Of a DNA stretch of 64,000 nt, positions 1-10,500 are shown piece after piece (position 1 is the stretch's first letter; the number at the start of each line of letters is the position of its first letter). Origin of the DNA: JABAQJ01 sp046327745 (lineage in GTDB: Bacteria > Gemmatimonadota > Gemmatimonadetes > Gemmatimonadales > Gemmatimonadaceae); contig JAXLXV010000032.1 in assembly GCA_046327745.1 (NCBI GenBank), positions 1 through 64,000 on the forward strand, read 5' to 3'. The position numbers were made by a program, and so were the translations under genes. The notes under the pieces were generated by a model, which was not told the origin of the DNA, made no database searches, and was given only the letters and a program-made list of their open reading frames with translations.

Positions 1-1314
1 CGTCGCATCGTACAGCCCGACGGCGCGGTGAAGCTGTCCGGCAAGTTTGGACGCACGAACATCGCCCTGCTGTCGGCGCTGGATGCACGATCGTCATCCG
101 CCAGTCAACGCGAGCGACCGTTGTTCACGCTCCTGCGCGTTAAGCGGGACATCCTGGGCAGCTCCACCGTCGGGATGACGTTTACGGACCGTCAGGAGGG
201 TTCCAAGTTCAACCGCGTTGGCTCGCTGGATTCGCGGCTGGTGTGGCGCCGCGCCTATTCGTTGAACCTGACCGGGTCCCTGAGCAGCACGCGAGGTGAC
301 AGCGGCACGCACACCGCGCCGCAGTGGGACATCAGCGCATCGAGGACTGGTTACCGATACGGCTACCTGTATTCCTTCACCGGTTTCGATCCCCACTTCG
401 ACGCGCAAGCGGGGTTCGTACCCCGCAACGACTTCGTGCGCACGCAGTTCTATAATCGTGTCACGTTCTACGGGAAGCCGGGATCGTTAGTGGAGAGTTA
501 CTTGATCCGGCAAGGCGCGGACTGGTTGTGGCTGTGGGATGGCTTTCGGCATGGCGACGCGGTCCAGGAAACCAAGCTGCAACTGGAGAATGTCATCAAC
601 CTTCGCGGTGGGTGGATCATCAGCGTGACGCCGGTCAGCGAAGGCTTCCGCTTCGATCCTCGCTCCTTCTCCGGCTATCGCGTCCTGAGCAACCAGACGG
701 AGTTCAACGCACCGGATACCCTCGCCTTCGCGGTGGGCGACAAGGTGCAGACCGCCGAGGCGCTCCTTCGCGTCACGACGCCCCAGTACCGGTTATTGTC
801 CGGGCGATTCAGTTCCGTTCTTGGTCGTGACGTGAATTTCTTCGAGACCACCCCCGCGCATCGAACGGACCTTACTGCCGACATTGATTTCCGCCCCTCC
901 GCACAGCTCCGCGTTACCACGTCGTACTTGTACAGCGTGTACACGCGCTGGAGTGACAACTCGACGTTCTCCACGGCCAACGTTCCGCGCCTGAAGGTCG
1001 AGTATCAGTTGGGGCGCCCGCTCTTCTTGCGCTTTGTTGGGCAATATGACAACCGCAAGCGCGATGCCCTTCGCGATCCCCGCACCGGGAAACCGCTACT
1101 GATCACGGTGGACGACACGTTGCAACTGGCGGGAAAGACCGCTACCCGTGACTTCCGCGCCGACTGGCTCATTTCGTTCGTTCCCAATCCCGGCACGGTG
1201 ATCTTTGCTGGCTACGGGGCGTCCCTCACTGAGCCCGAGGCCTTTCGGTTCCGCGAACTTCAGCGTGTGCGCGATGGCTTCTTCATCAAGCTCAGCTACC
1301 TGTTCCGCACCTAG
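1..1314 (+). CDS. DUF5916-type outer-membrane beta-barrel protein, C-terminal part (5' end outside window)
   Basis: The reading frame is open from the first base, so the gene starts upstream; a GTG at 28 is internal. The visible ~437 residues alternate polar and aromatic residues as in a beta-barrel. An early stretch (VKRDILGSSTVGMTFTDRQ, then an N-R-V motif) resembles the DUF5916 domain that follows a CBM9-like carbohydrate-binding module in exported proteins of Bacteroidota and Gemmatimonadota. The end, FFIKLSYLFRT, is the aromatic C-terminal strand typical of outer-membrane barrels. The N-terminal module expected for the family cannot be checked here. Its substrate is unknown. It is convergent with the next gene, with a 50-bp gap and no clear terminator. 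Confidence 0.75.
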   Translation, partial: RRIVQPDGAVKLSGKFGRTNIALLSALDARSSSASQRERPLFTLLRVKRDILGSSTVGMTFTDRQEGSKFNRVGSLDSRLVWRRAYSLNLTGSLSSTRGDSGTHTAPQWDISASRTGYRYGYLYSFTGFDPHFDAQAGFVPRNDFVRTQFYNRVTFYGKPGSLVESYLIRQGADWLWLWDGFRHGDAVQETKLQLENVINLRGGWIISVTPVSEGFRFDPRSFSGYRVLSNQTEFNAPDTLAFAVGDKVQTAEALLRVTTPQYRLLSGRFSSVLGRDVNFFETTPAHRTDLTADIDFRPSAQLRVTTSYLYSVYTRWSDNSTFSTANVPRLKVEYQLGRPLFLRFVGQYDNRKRDALRDPRTGKPLLITVDDTLQLAGKTATRDFRADWLISFVPNPGTVIFAGYGASLTEPEAFRFRELQRVRDGFFIKLSYLFRT

Positions 1315-1364
1315 ATTCCGCGCCAGCAACAGCGCAGGCGCAGCCCCCTGCGCGAGCCGCGACA

Positions 1365-2546
1365 TCAGCTGGAACCACGCTCCGTAAATTCGCGCGAAAG
1401 CTGGATCACGTCGAAGTACGATTGGATCCGGCCTTCTCCAACCGCCTTCAGCAGGTCTTGGATGGGCAGCAGCAGTGTGGCGGACCGCATGCCGAACGGT
1501 GGCCCCGTGTTGAAGTTGCCACCGTACCCGAACACGGCCCGGATGAAGACGGAGTTGCCAGCTAACGGCATGGTGCCTACGGAGGCGTAGTAGCGCGACC
1601 ACGCGTCCGGCGTCTGGAAGAGATATTGCTCCACGTTCGACGTGTAGAAGACCGCGACCGTGGCCTGATGCTCGCGCACCCATTGTCCAACGGCGCGCAC
1701 GGCCTTGTCACCAGCAAAGTCGCCGGTGATCGGAACGATGAGGTTCCTGACCTCCAGGTCTTTCAAGGTGCGAAAGTTCGCTTCGCTGGCGAGATAGCTT
1801 CGCGCCACACCCCCACTGTCAGTCGCCACCATGAGTTCGGCGTACGTCGGCATCGCGCGCCGGCCGTACATCCCATAGGGGCCACGCCCAAAACTGTACG
1901 TGAGGTCGGGGCCACCCACCATGAAGGCCGTATGCACGTACTTCATGGCCGCCAGATCCTCTGGCGTCAGCACAAAGCCGTGAGTTTTCGTTAGGCGGTC
2001 CACCAGGGTCGCGTGAAGCTTGTCGAAGCCAATGCTGTCGGCCGGCACGCGCTGGTACGCCAACAGCATAGCCTCGGCCGTGGTGGTGCTGTCCACGTCC
2101 GCGGGCCGCGGACGCGAGAAGAGCATGGACAAGAACTGCGCGCGGTCCGGTGCGATCTCGATCATCGCCTTGTACAGCAGGTGCTGCAGCATGTTCTGGC
2201 GGCGGATGTCGACCACAAAGGCGATGGCCGGGCGCAACGACGTGATGTACGTGAAGTTCTGGTCCGGCCCCACGCCGACGTACACGGACCCCGGCGGAAT
2301 GAACTCCTGCAGGCGAGGGATCACCGTCTGGAAGGCCGTCTCATTGGAGACGAAGTTGTCGGAGCGGAAGAACCCACCCGGCTCCGACATCTCGGTGACC
2401 ATGTGCCAGAAGGTCTTGTCGTCGAGACGCGCGGGAATGGTCTGGCCACGCGCCAATCCCATCGGGAGGGTGACGAGCGCCACCAATAGGCCATGCCGAT
2501 ATCGCCACCGTGACCAGACACCAGACCGTCGAGCCGTTCGTGTCAC
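1365..2546 (-). CDS. exported protein of unknown function, possibly methyltransferase-fold-like
   Basis: 393 aa starting at GTG, which has an excellent Shine-Dalgarno (AAGGAGG, 4-nt spacer). Residues about 15-35 form a signal peptide ending near ARGQ, so the protein is probably periplasmic. The mature part begins with FWHMVTEMSEPGGFF, followed by GVGPDQNFTYI and a hydrophobic strand ending in VDIRRQN. A G-x-G plus acidic strand end looks like a SAM-methyltransferase-type Rossmann core and recalls the uncharacterised LIC_10091-like group (from memory). No methyltransferase activity is claimed. It is monocistronic. A CGTTAGGC octamer lies directly upstream of the SD. Confidence 0.7.
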   Translation of the reverse strand: MTRTARRSGVWSRWRYRHGLLVALVTLPMGLARGQTIPARLDDKTFWHMVTEMSEPGGFFRSDNFVSNETAFQTVIPRLQEFIPPGSVYVGVGPDQNFTYITSLRPAIAFVVDIRRQNMLQHLLYKAMIEIAPDRAQFLSMLFSRPRPADVDSTTTAEAMLLAYQRVPADSIGFDKLHATLVDRLTKTHGFVLTPEDLAAMKYVHTAFMVGGPDLTYSFGRGPYGMYGRRAMPTYAELMVATDSGGVARSYLASEANFRTLKDLEVRNLIVPITGDFAGDKAVRAVGQWVREHQATVAVFYTSNVEQYLFQTPDAWSRYYASVGTMPLAGNSVFIRAVFGYGGNFNTGPPFGMRSATLLLPIQDLLKAVGEGRIQSYFDVIQLSREFTERGSS

Positions 2547-2669
2547 GCTGCCTCCTTGCCTAACGACCGACGCCCATGTGCCACCGACGGGCGCTTCAGG
2601 TGCCGGCGTTTTGCAAGCTGGGCCCCGGGCACCGGGCTGTAAAGTGCGCTTGCCCCAGCCCGGTTCGCC

Positions 2670-3443
2670 TCATCCCTCCTTGGGAGGAGCGCCGGGTCCC
2701 GTACCAGCCATCACCGACTCCGCGTAAGCGATCCCGCGCGGCGTCCGCGAACCGTGCCACGACAGCAATTCCCCGTCCACGATGCGAAAGCGCTCGACGG
2801 GGAACCCCGTCGTTTCGGCGAGCTCCGCCGCATGGAGATCCGTGAAGGGAAACGGTTCGGTGGAGAGCAGCACCAGGTCGGGGCGCTCGTCCGTCAGCTC
2901 AGCGATGGTGATCACCGGATAGCGCACCTGCCGCTTGCCAAACACGTTCTCTCCGCCCGGCAGCTTCAACATCTCGGCGACAAAGGTGTCATCGCTCACC
3001 GTCATCCAGGGATCGCGCCAAATCAGGTACGCGTAGCGCACCCGTCGGTCGCCCCGTCTTTCGCGTACCTCCGCGGCCCGCCGCTCGATCTCGCCAGCAA
3101 TGCGTTCGCCGGCGTCGGGACGATCCACGTGGCGGGCAATCGCCCGAACCATCGCCGCCGTCTCCAGCGGAGTTCGCGGCAGCGAGGCATGTACACGAAC
3201 GCCGCGCTCACGGAGCACGTCCGCGTCTTCACGGCGATTCTCCTCTTCGTTCATGAAGACGAGGTCCGGCTGCAACGCGACGATGCGATCGATTTTCGGG
3301 TTCTTGGTGCCCCCCACTCGTTCCACCCGATCCACGTCGCCGGCTGGGTGAATGCAGAATCGCGTGCGCCCGACCACTTGCTCACCGACGCCCAGGTCGA
3401 AGAGAAGTTCGGTCAGCGAGGGACAGAGAGAGACCAGCCGCAT
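2670..3443 (-). CDS. BtuF-like (cobalamin/helical-backbone) substrate-binding protein without signal peptide
   Basis: 257 aa. The frame extends upstream, but the ATG at 3443 (MRLVSLCPSLTELLFDLG) is chosen because it matches the usual start of the mature BtuF/FepB-type domain and sits just after the preceding gene's stop. Family features seen: S-L-C-P-S-L-T-E at the start, VGGTKNPKIDRIVALQPDLV, and a second lobe with ELTDERPDLVLLSTEPFPF. These proteins bind cobalamin or siderophores for ABC import. Here neither a signal peptide nor transporter subunits are present, so a cytoplasmic corrinoid-binding or sensing role is possible (inference). The start lies 4 bp after the TAG of the pRiA4b-like gene, suggesting coupling. 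Confidence 0.8.
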   Translation of the reverse strand: MRLVSLCPSLTELLFDLGVGEQVVGRTRFCIHPAGDVDRVERVGGTKNPKIDRIVALQPDLVFMNEEENRREDADVLRERGVRVHASLPRTPLETAAMVRAIARHVDRPDAGERIAGEIERRAAEVRERRGDRRVRYAYLIWRDPWMTVSDDTFVAEMLKLPGGENVFGKRQVRYPVITIAELTDERPDLVLLSTEPFPFTDLHAAELAETTGFPVERFRIVDGELLSWHGSRTPRGIAYAESVMAGTGPGAPPKEG

Positions 3444-3447
3444 ATGC

Positions 3448-3975
3448 CTAACGAAGTCGCTCCAGCTCGGCGTTGATGAGGTCGAGTGGCGCCTTGACCG
3501 TGATCGCGCGCGAGGACCCGACGGCCGCCTCGGCGGAGCCGTCTTCCACCCCCACCTCCGCGCGCTCATTCCAGGCAAAGGCACCCCCCGCATTGAGGGG
3601 CGGTGCAATTCCCTGCCCGTCCAGGCACGCCGGCCACTGCATCACGCCATCCCGCGAATGCACCCGCGCGACACGCGCCTGCACCAGCCATGTCGATTTT
3701 TCGCCGTACTCGAACTCTAGTTCGGAACCCAAATCGGGGAGCAGCTGACGAAGACGAATGTCATTCAGGTCTCCGTTGCGCCGCGCCGATTCGAACGCGA
3801 CCCCAGCGGCGTGAAAGGCATACGGCCGCCCCCCTGCCCAGCCGAAACAGACACAAATCAGACGCTGCGCCCGTGAGAGCGTCGCACCGGACGACACACG
3901 GAGCATCCGCCATACCGGAGGGTCCACATCCGGCAGGGTCAGATACAGGTCGAAGATGGGAGGGGTCGATGCCAT
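3448..3975 (-). CDS. plasmid pRiA4b ORF-3-like protein
   Basis: 175 aa from ATG. The N-terminus (FDLYLTLPDVDPPVWRMLRV, SGATLSRAQRLICVCFGW) matches the pRiA4b ORF-3/IS1096 TnpR-like family, whose members start with K/Y-L-x-L-x-G-x-x-P-P-x-W-R-R. Conserved features include a short YGEKSTWLVQARV strand and a DxxGG-type C-terminal half. The biochemical function is unknown. The family occurs on plasmids and chromosomes, and no transposase or inverted repeats are visible here, so this is not evidence of a mobile element. It is first in a two-gene unit with the BtuF-like protein. Its stop codon is embedded in a CGTTAGGC octamer that runs into the next gene's start. Confidence 0.8.
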   Translation of the reverse strand: MASTPPIFDLYLTLPDVDPPVWRMLRVSSGATLSRAQRLICVCFGWAGGRPYAFHAAGVAFESARRNGDLNDIRLRQLLPDLGSELEFEYGEKSTWLVQARVARVHSRDGVMQWPACLDGQGIAPPLNAGGAFAWNERAEVGVEDGSAEAAVGSSRAITVKAPLDLINAELERLR

Positions 3976-4177
3976 TCGCGTGTTTCGATTTCACACGGAC
4001 GTATTGCAATTGCGCGTCGCGCAGACACCTCAGTACCCTGAATGTAGGAGGCGGATCAAGTGGCAGCAGGTGGACCGCTTTACGTCGTTCGGACCACGGG
4101 TTCTATTCCGCGGTGCTTTATGGTGCGAGAATGCCTTTGGCTCTGGACCCTCAGCGACATGCATCGGTAGTAGCGGC

Positions 4178-5941
4178 ATGACGATGCGACTTCCCTTCGC
4201 GCTCTGGCTCACGCTGGGCAGCGCCTTCGCCATCCCGGTCCGCGCTCAGGTGCTGGACGTACGCACCGTGACGCCCGACGCCGCGGCACCTTCGTCTGCT
4301 TCGCTCAAGGCTGGACAGCTCGCCTTTGAGGCCTTTCGCCGGGACCACCTGCTGGACATGCACGTGGGCCGAGGGATCAATGGCACCTGCGATGAGCAAG
4401 TCGGGCGATTCTGTTATTGGTACGATGACCGGTCGCCGCCACCGCCTCCTGACCCAGACCTGATCAAGAACGAGCGGGAGAAGTTCATTGCCCGACTCGA
4501 CTCGAACGCGCGCGCCTTCCCGGCCGAGCGTTGGACGTCGGGTCAGTTGGTTCGCTATTTGGCGGAGGCAGAGCGTTACAGCGAGGCGGTAGACGCGGCC
4601 AAGCGATGCCGGGCCGAAGGGTGGTGGTGCTTTGGACTTCGGGGCTTTGCGTACCACATGGCCGGCAGGTACGTGGAAGCTGATTCGGCGTACGCACACG
4701 CACTCGCCCTGATGCCGGAACGGGATCGTTGCGAGTGGCGCGACCTGAAGTTGCTGCTGGACGATCAATTGCTGAAGGACTACCGCGAGTTCAGCTGTGA
4801 CCGGAGTGCTGCCTTCGAGAACCGCGTCTGGTGGTTGTCGCGTCCGATGCTGTCGTCCCCAGGGAACGACGCGCGCACTGAGTACTACTCACGCTTGATG
4901 TACACGAGGTTCCTGGAGGACGGCCCGTCCGTGCATGCATCCGAATTTGATGCGGATGAGCGGGAGTTGCTGCTGCGGTACGGGTGGCCGCGCACCTGGA
5001 CGCGTGAGGGGTCGGCCATTGGACCCTTCGGAGCGCGCGGCAACATCACGGGGCACGAACCGACACCGGCACACCCCATGCTGCCGATGGCGGCCTCGGT
5101 TCGGAATCCAGCGCTGTCCGACTCGTTAGGATGGCGGGGCAAGGGACTTCCGGGCGTCCGCGCCCGATACCACGCAGACTACGCACGCCGCCTGCTGGCG
5201 CTCCCCCATCAGTCGGCGCTCTTCCGGCGTGGGGATTCGGCACAGGTCGTGCTGGCCTATGATGTTGGGAGCGAAACGGCTTTTGCTTCGGCCGCGCAGG
5301 GCGGACAACTGACGGCGGCGTTGGTGCTGACGAGAGGAGAGGAGCAGGATGCCACCGTGGTGCGGTTGAAGGCTCCCCGCACAAGCGACGTCTTGGTGGC
5401 CCGCGCGCCTTGGGGACCCACCCTGCTCAGCGCCGAAGTGGCCGCCCCAGGCGCGCATGTACTCTCGCGCGCCCGCTACGGCCTGCGGGCGTCCGACATG
5501 CCCGGGGCGCGGGTGCAGGTCTCCGATCTCTTGCTGTTCGATCCGTACCAGGACATGCCGACCCGCCTGGAGGATGTCGTGTCCCACGTCCGGCCGAGTG
5601 TGTCGCTGAAGGCGGACTCCAAAGTCGGCATCTACTGGGAGTCGTACAACACGCGGCCCACCGGCGAGGGGATGCAGGTATCCATCACCGTTGCCCCCGA
5701 AGAACAAGAGGGCGGCAATTGGTTGCGGAAAGGGCTCACGGCCCTGCGACTGGTGCGAGAGGCGAAGCCTATCTCCGTCGGTATGCGCGACGTATCAGCG
5801 CGCGGTCTGGGCTACACGCCGCGATCCGTCGTGGTTGACCTGACGACGCTCAAGCCTGGCCGGTACGCGTTGGAGCTGGAGGTGACGGCCGACGGCGCCA
5901 TCCCCGTTCGCGCCTCGCGCATCATCAATATCGTGCGCTAG
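4178..5941 (+). CDS. exported TPR-like protein of unknown function
   Basis: 587 aa from the ATG at 4178; the frame stays open further upstream, but residues 1-22 from this ATG (MTMRLPFALWLTLGSAFAIPVRAQ) form a clear signal peptide. Residues about 100-200 carry helical repeats (RYLAEAERYSEAVDAAKRC, then FAYHMAGRYVEADSAYAHAL) that read as TPRs. A later RYGWPRTWTREG resembles the GWxTD signature seen in exported proteins of related phyla. The C-terminal half is beta-rich (YDVGSETAFASAAQ, LEDVVSHVRPSVSLK), also GWxTD-like. The role is unknown, perhaps envelope protein assembly. It is divergent from the pRiA4b-like gene across 202 bp in which I see no clear promoter. Confidence 0.75.
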   Translation: MTMRLPFALWLTLGSAFAIPVRAQVLDVRTVTPDAAAPSSASLKAGQLAFEAFRRDHLLDMHVGRGINGTCDEQVGRFCYWYDDRSPPPPPDPDLIKNEREKFIARLDSNARAFPAERWTSGQLVRYLAEAERYSEAVDAAKRCRAEGWWCFGLRGFAYHMAGRYVEADSAYAHALALMPERDRCEWRDLKLLLDDQLLKDYREFSCDRSAAFENRVWWLSRPMLSSPGNDARTEYYSRLMYTRFLEDGPSVHASEFDADERELLLRYGWPRTWTREGSAIGPFGARGNITGHEPTPAHPMLPMAASVRNPALSDSLGWRGKGLPGVRARYHADYARRLLALPHQSALFRRGDSAQVVLAYDVGSETAFASAAQGGQLTAALVLTRGEEQDATVVRLKAPRTSDVLVARAPWGPTLLSAEVAAPGAHVLSRARYGLRASDMPGARVQVSDLLLFDPYQDMPTRLEDVVSHVRPSVSLKADSKVGIYWESYNTRPTGEGMQVSITVAPEEQEGGNWLRKGLTALRLVREAKPISVGMRDVSARGLGYTPRSVVVDLTTLKPGRYALELEVTADGAIPVRASRIINIVR

Positions 5942-5950
5942 AAGCGGCGC

Positions 5951-7168
5951 CTAGGGCAGCGGCAGCTTCACAAACCGCGGTCGATAGATGTCGGCGAACT
6001 GAAAGTGCTCGGCGAACACGGTGGTGTTCACATGATAGGAAATGAGCAGTTCGCCGGGTGCGGACAGGTGCGGATGGGCCTTGGCACCGTACACGAGGAT
6101 GTTGGGCGTCAGGGTAATCTCTGGACAGTGCCAGATCGGAATCGGCGCGCCCCACGGTCCGACCGGTGACGTGCCGTAGCGTACCGCGATATCAGCGCCT
6201 AACGCGTCCAACTGGAACACCATCAGGTACCGCCCGTCGTCCAGGGGCGTGACACTGAACTCCGAGGACATGCGGTTGGTGAGCGGCACGGCACTGCCGA
6301 TCTGCGCATTCCAGGCGGCCCCGTCCCAGAAACGATACTGCGAGAAGGTGCCGATGTCTTTCGGCTTGACGCGCGCCACGAGTAGCTTCTTGCTGAAGTC
6401 GTTTCGCAGGCCGTAAATGTAGACATACCCGTCGGCGAACGGCGCGCCAGCTGCGACAGTGTTGGGCATCAGCGCCTGACCAAAGATCACCTCGCCGTGT
6501 CCTCCGGCTGCCGGCAGATACAACGGTGCGACGGTTTGTTTGTAGGTGGAGAACGGCGTGGGATTCGAGACGTCGTCCGACAGGACCGAGATCCCGTCCG
6601 TCGCAAAGGCAAATGGGGGCGTGCCCCCCGGCTTCATGCGCAGGCTGAACAGCACGTACTTGGTCCCCACTACCATCCCGTCGTTCGGCCAAAACCAGTG
6701 CTGAGCAGAGGTGTTGGGAATGATCCTGGCCCTCGGCGTACCGGTACCCGTCGTGCTCCAGATGAACTGCATCTTGGTGGAGTCCGGCTGGTCTCCATGC
6801 AACATGGCGATGGTGTTGTTGACGATCGTCGAGCCCGCGGTGCGCGTCCCCTGCGGCGTCACTCCACCGATAAACGTGTCGTTGAACCACCAGAGCGTTG
6901 TGCCGTTGGTTCCGCTCCCCCGGCGCTCATCGCCAGAAATCGGGATCGTGTACACTCCGTCGGCGCCGGTCCATCCACTCGTCCGGTCGAACAATAGCGT
7001 CCAGTCGTCAGCCGCAACGGCCGAGTAGGGAGCGACGTCCTGCACGGATGCCTGGACGGCGGGCGCCGGCCCGACCACGGACGTGGCGGCCGATCCGCTA
7101 TCCGGGCGACACGCGGTGGCCATTGCGGCGAGCCCGCACAGGCAGGCCAATCGATGGATACTCATCAT
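5951..7168 (-). CDS. lipoprotein with GH43/DUF4185-like beta-propeller domain
   Basis: 405 aa from the first of two tandem ATGs; the frame opens upstream, but MMSIHRLACLCGLAAMATAC is a lipoprotein signal peptide with its Cys about 20 residues in. The mature domain has WTLLFDRTSGWTGADGVYTIPISG, then TLWWFNDTFIGG and HWFWPNDGMVVGTKYVLF. This W-G-A-D-G plus W-F-x-D-T-F-I-G pattern is that of DUF4185/DUF5005-type five-bladed propellers related to GH32/43/62. Carbohydrate binding or hydrolysis is plausible, but catalytic acids were not assigned. It is convergent with the TPR-like gene, with a 9-bp gap. Confidence 0.75.
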   Translation of the reverse strand: MMSIHRLACLCGLAAMATACRPDSGSAATSVVGPAPAVQASVQDVAPYSAVAADDWTLLFDRTSGWTGADGVYTIPISGDERRGSGTNGTTLWWFNDTFIGGVTPQGTRTAGSTIVNNTIAMLHGDQPDSTKMQFIWSTTGTGTPRARIIPNTSAQHWFWPNDGMVVGTKYVLFSLRMKPGGTPPFAFATDGISVLSDDVSNPTPFSTYKQTVAPLYLPAAGGHGEVIFGQALMPNTVAAGAPFADGYVYIYGLRNDFSKKLLVARVKPKDIGTFSQYRFWDGAAWNAQIGSAVPLTNRMSSEFSVTPLDDGRYLMVFQLDALGADIAVRYGTSPVGPWGAPIPIWHCPEITLTPNILVYGAKAHPHLSAPGELLISYHVNTTVFAEHFQFADIYRPRFVKLPLP

Positions 7169-7556
7169 GCCCGAACCTACAGCCACGAGCGGTGACCCGA
7201 AAAGCGTGACCCGAGCAGGTACGCGCCTTTCCAATCACGGACGATGAAATTCGGTCACTTTGTCCTAATTCTTCCTCGATTTCGTTGCTACTGGTGCGTC
7301 GAACGCATCACAAATGCACACCGCAGCCTTCGCCGCGCTCGAACGATCACAGGCCTAAGCCTGAACGCGATGCGGAAGGGCGTTCGCGCTAGCCGTACCT
7401 CGACTTAGCGCGCCTCTGCCGTCTTTGCCCGGCTGTTCCCTTGGCCCCGCCCGACTCGTCTTTCCGTGCAGATGAGGTGACCGTGGCCAGCCCGCTGGCC
7501 CGGAACTGCACCCGGCCCGCCGCCTCGCCCAGCGACAGCCGGAATTCCACACGCGA
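7169..7556. other. intergenic region, 388 bp
   Basis: This lies between two divergent genes, so it should hold both promoters, but no convincing -35/-10 pair was found. A small stem (CAGGC-CTAA-GCCTG, 7348-7361) is present. On the minus strand a 53-codon frame from GTG 7550 to 7389 (starting VEFRLSLGEAAGRVQF and ending Lys/Arg-rich) looks somewhat protein-like. It lacks a Shine-Dalgarno and is not called as a gene. Confidence 0.4.
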
Positions 7557-10500
7557 ATGACCGACACGGCACGACCCGCGAACGACGCATCGCCGAACGA
7601 TGCGCGACGTCTCGCTTCCCCTGCGAATGCAGCGACCATCGAATCGCTGATCGAACAGGGGCGGCTCGCGGAAGCGCGCGGTCAACGCGATTCGGCGCGC
7701 GAGTTGTACGAACGCGCGCTTCACCTGCTGGATCCGTCCACGGGGGGCGAGCTTGCCGCGTCCCTGCTGCTGGGCATCGGACGCACGCACTTTGACGCCG
7801 ACAACCACACCGCGGCGCTGGAGTCGGTGGAGACGGTGCTGGCCCTTCCCACCGCCAGCATCTCGCACGCGGCCGTGGCGTCGGCGTTGGAGCTGCGCGG
7901 GCGTGTACGCTGGGCGCAGGGAAACCTGGAAGACGCGCAGAATGACTTCTTGGGGTCTCGACAGCGGGCACTGGCCGGCGGACAGACGGCGCAGGCCGCG
8001 GCCGGCAGCGCCAACCTCGCGGCCCTGGCCCTGATTCGCGGTGAGTTCTCGGCGTCCCTGCTGCTCTATGAGACCAGCCTAGCCGAGTATCGCTCGCTCG
8101 GCGACGACGCCAGCATCGCTATGGTCCTTGGCCAGCTGGCTCCCCTGTACGCGGACCTGCGGCGATGGAATGCGGCAGAGCAGGCGTTCGCCGAGGCGAT
8201 GCAGCTGGCGACCGCGCACAGTGACGCCCGCGCCTTGCTTCGATTGGAGCTGGCACGCGCGGAAATGGCCATCGGACGCTTCAACTACGAGCGTGCCGGC
8301 GCCTCCTGCGCCCGGGCGCTGGACCTGGCCAAGAAGCTGGAGCCACAGTCCGGATCGCACGCCCGAGCCCTCGCGCTCAACGGCGTGGTGGCGCGTGAGC
8401 TGGGAGATCTACCCCGCGCCGAACGCCTGCTGGATCAGGCCGAGCGCATGGCGCTGGATGCGGACGACCTGCTGGTCGCCGCCGAGACGGCCCGCGAAAA
8501 GGCCGACCTCTACGGGCGGCTGGATCGACATCAGCACACACTGCTGGCGCTCAACAAAGCCTATCGGCTGCTGTCTCAGATGCGCGGCCGGCGCACGTTA
8601 CTGCACATTGCCCGTCGGCTGCATCGTCTGGAGGAAGGCTTTGTCGACGTGGTGCGCCGTTGGGCTCAACGCATCGAGTCCAAGGACCATGCCACCGGTG
8701 GGCACTGCGATCGCGTGGCCGAGTGGACTACCGCCCTGGCTCGCCGCATGGGTGTGGAAGGGACGACGCTGTTCTGGTACAAGGTGGGGGCCCTGTTGCA
8801 CGACATTGGCAAGTTGGCCATCCCCGCCGCCGTGTTGAACAAGGCCGGCCGCCTCTCTGCCGACGAATGGGCCCTGGTGAAGCGCCATCCAACGTTAGGC
8901 GCGGAGATGCTCACCGACGTCGACTTCCCGTGGGAAGTACGACCGATCGTCGAGTCGCACCACGAATGCTGGGACGGGTCCGGCTATCCGCACGGACTCT
9001 CCGGCAACCAGATCCCGCTCGCCGCGCGGATCTTTCACGTGGCCGACGTCTTTGACGCCCTCATCACCCGCCGCTCCTTCAAGCAGGCTTTGAGCCCAGA
9101 AGAGGCGATCGACGTCATGCGCAAAGACGTCGGGCGTCAATTCGACCCCGCCGTGTTCAAGGCCTTCGAGGAGCTGGTGCAGGAGCGTGGGGCGTCGGCG
9201 ATGGCGTCCCCGAGTGTCCGGGACGCCATTCACGTGATTGATGACACGCTGACGGCCGTGCCCGACCGACGTTCGTTCTTCCAGACCGCCCGCGATGCGC
9301 TGGCCGCGCGGCGGGGCACAGCGCAAGGCGTCGCACTCCTGGCAGTGGACATTGACCACTTTCGCCTGATCAACGACGCCTACGGACGGCTACAGGGCGA
9401 CGACCTGCTGTGGGCTTTGGCCAAGGTCCTGCAACGTGGTGTTCGAGCTGGCGATGTGGTCGGACGACGGGGCGAGGACGAATTCCTCATCCTGCTCCCC
9501 GATGCTTCGCCCAAGGTCGCCAACGAAGTGGCGGAACGACTGCGCGCAGCCGCGGAAGCCATGCGATGCGTGCGCCGGGATGCCGCGGAAGAGACCATCG
9601 CCCTCACGATTTCTGTCGGCGTCGCCAACGCCCCGGCCGATGGCGATACGGCCGAGACCCTGGCCGCCAGCGCTGACCGCGCGCTGTTCAGGGCCAAGCG
9701 CGGTGGACGCAACCGCGTGGTGGCGGACGAGCATGAGGTCACCGAGGGAATCGGGGCACGGCTATCGCTCGACCACTTCGTGGGACGCGAAGAAGAAGTC
9801 CGGCAGCTGGTCACGCTGTTGGACGCGGCCGGCCGTGCCGATCCCCAGTTCGTGACCATTGTTGGCGAGGCTGGCATCGGCAAGTCGGCCATCCTTCGTC
9901 AGCTCGATCCAGAAGTCCGGCTGCGTGGCGCGGCGGTGGTGATCGGACAGTGCGCCGACGGCGAGATCAAGAGCCCGCTCGCGCCGTGGATCGCCATCAT
10001 CGAACGGTTGCATGAACGTGGGGCAGTGCCGTCGCGCGAATGGCTGGCGCTCGCACAACTCATTCCTGCCCTTCGTTTGCCTGGACTGGAGCCGGCAACT
10101 GCCCCGACGTCGTCGCAGCTGATCGATGAAATCGTGCGGTATGTGCAGCTCGCCACCCGCGCCCACCCATTGGTGCTCGTGATCGAAGACGCGCACTGGG
10201 CAGACTCGGCGACCTGGGACGCGCTTGAAGCCCTCGCTGGCGCTGCGCAGCGCGAGCGACTCCTCGTGTGCCTGACGATGCGCGCCGAGGAAGCACGGGT
10301 TGTGGCTGACCGCCGCAAGCGTTTGGGTCAGCGCCGCACGGTCCATCAGGTGTCGTTGCAGCGACTATCCGTGGACGACTTGCGACGCTGGGTCCAGGCC
10401 GCGTTCCATGACGGGGCTCTGGGGGATGAGTTCCCTGCATTCCTCTATGAGTACACGGAGGGGATTCCGCTGTACGTCATCCACGTCCTGCGCGCGCTGT

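Noticed and set aside
3448..3975. pRiA4b ORF-3-like gene as sign of a transposon
   Set aside because: No transposase, inverted repeats or target duplications nearby; family is common on chromosomes.
7389..7550. 53-codon minus-strand frame from GTG 7550
   Set aside because: Somewhat protein-like but without a Shine-Dalgarno or known family; noted only in the gap entry.
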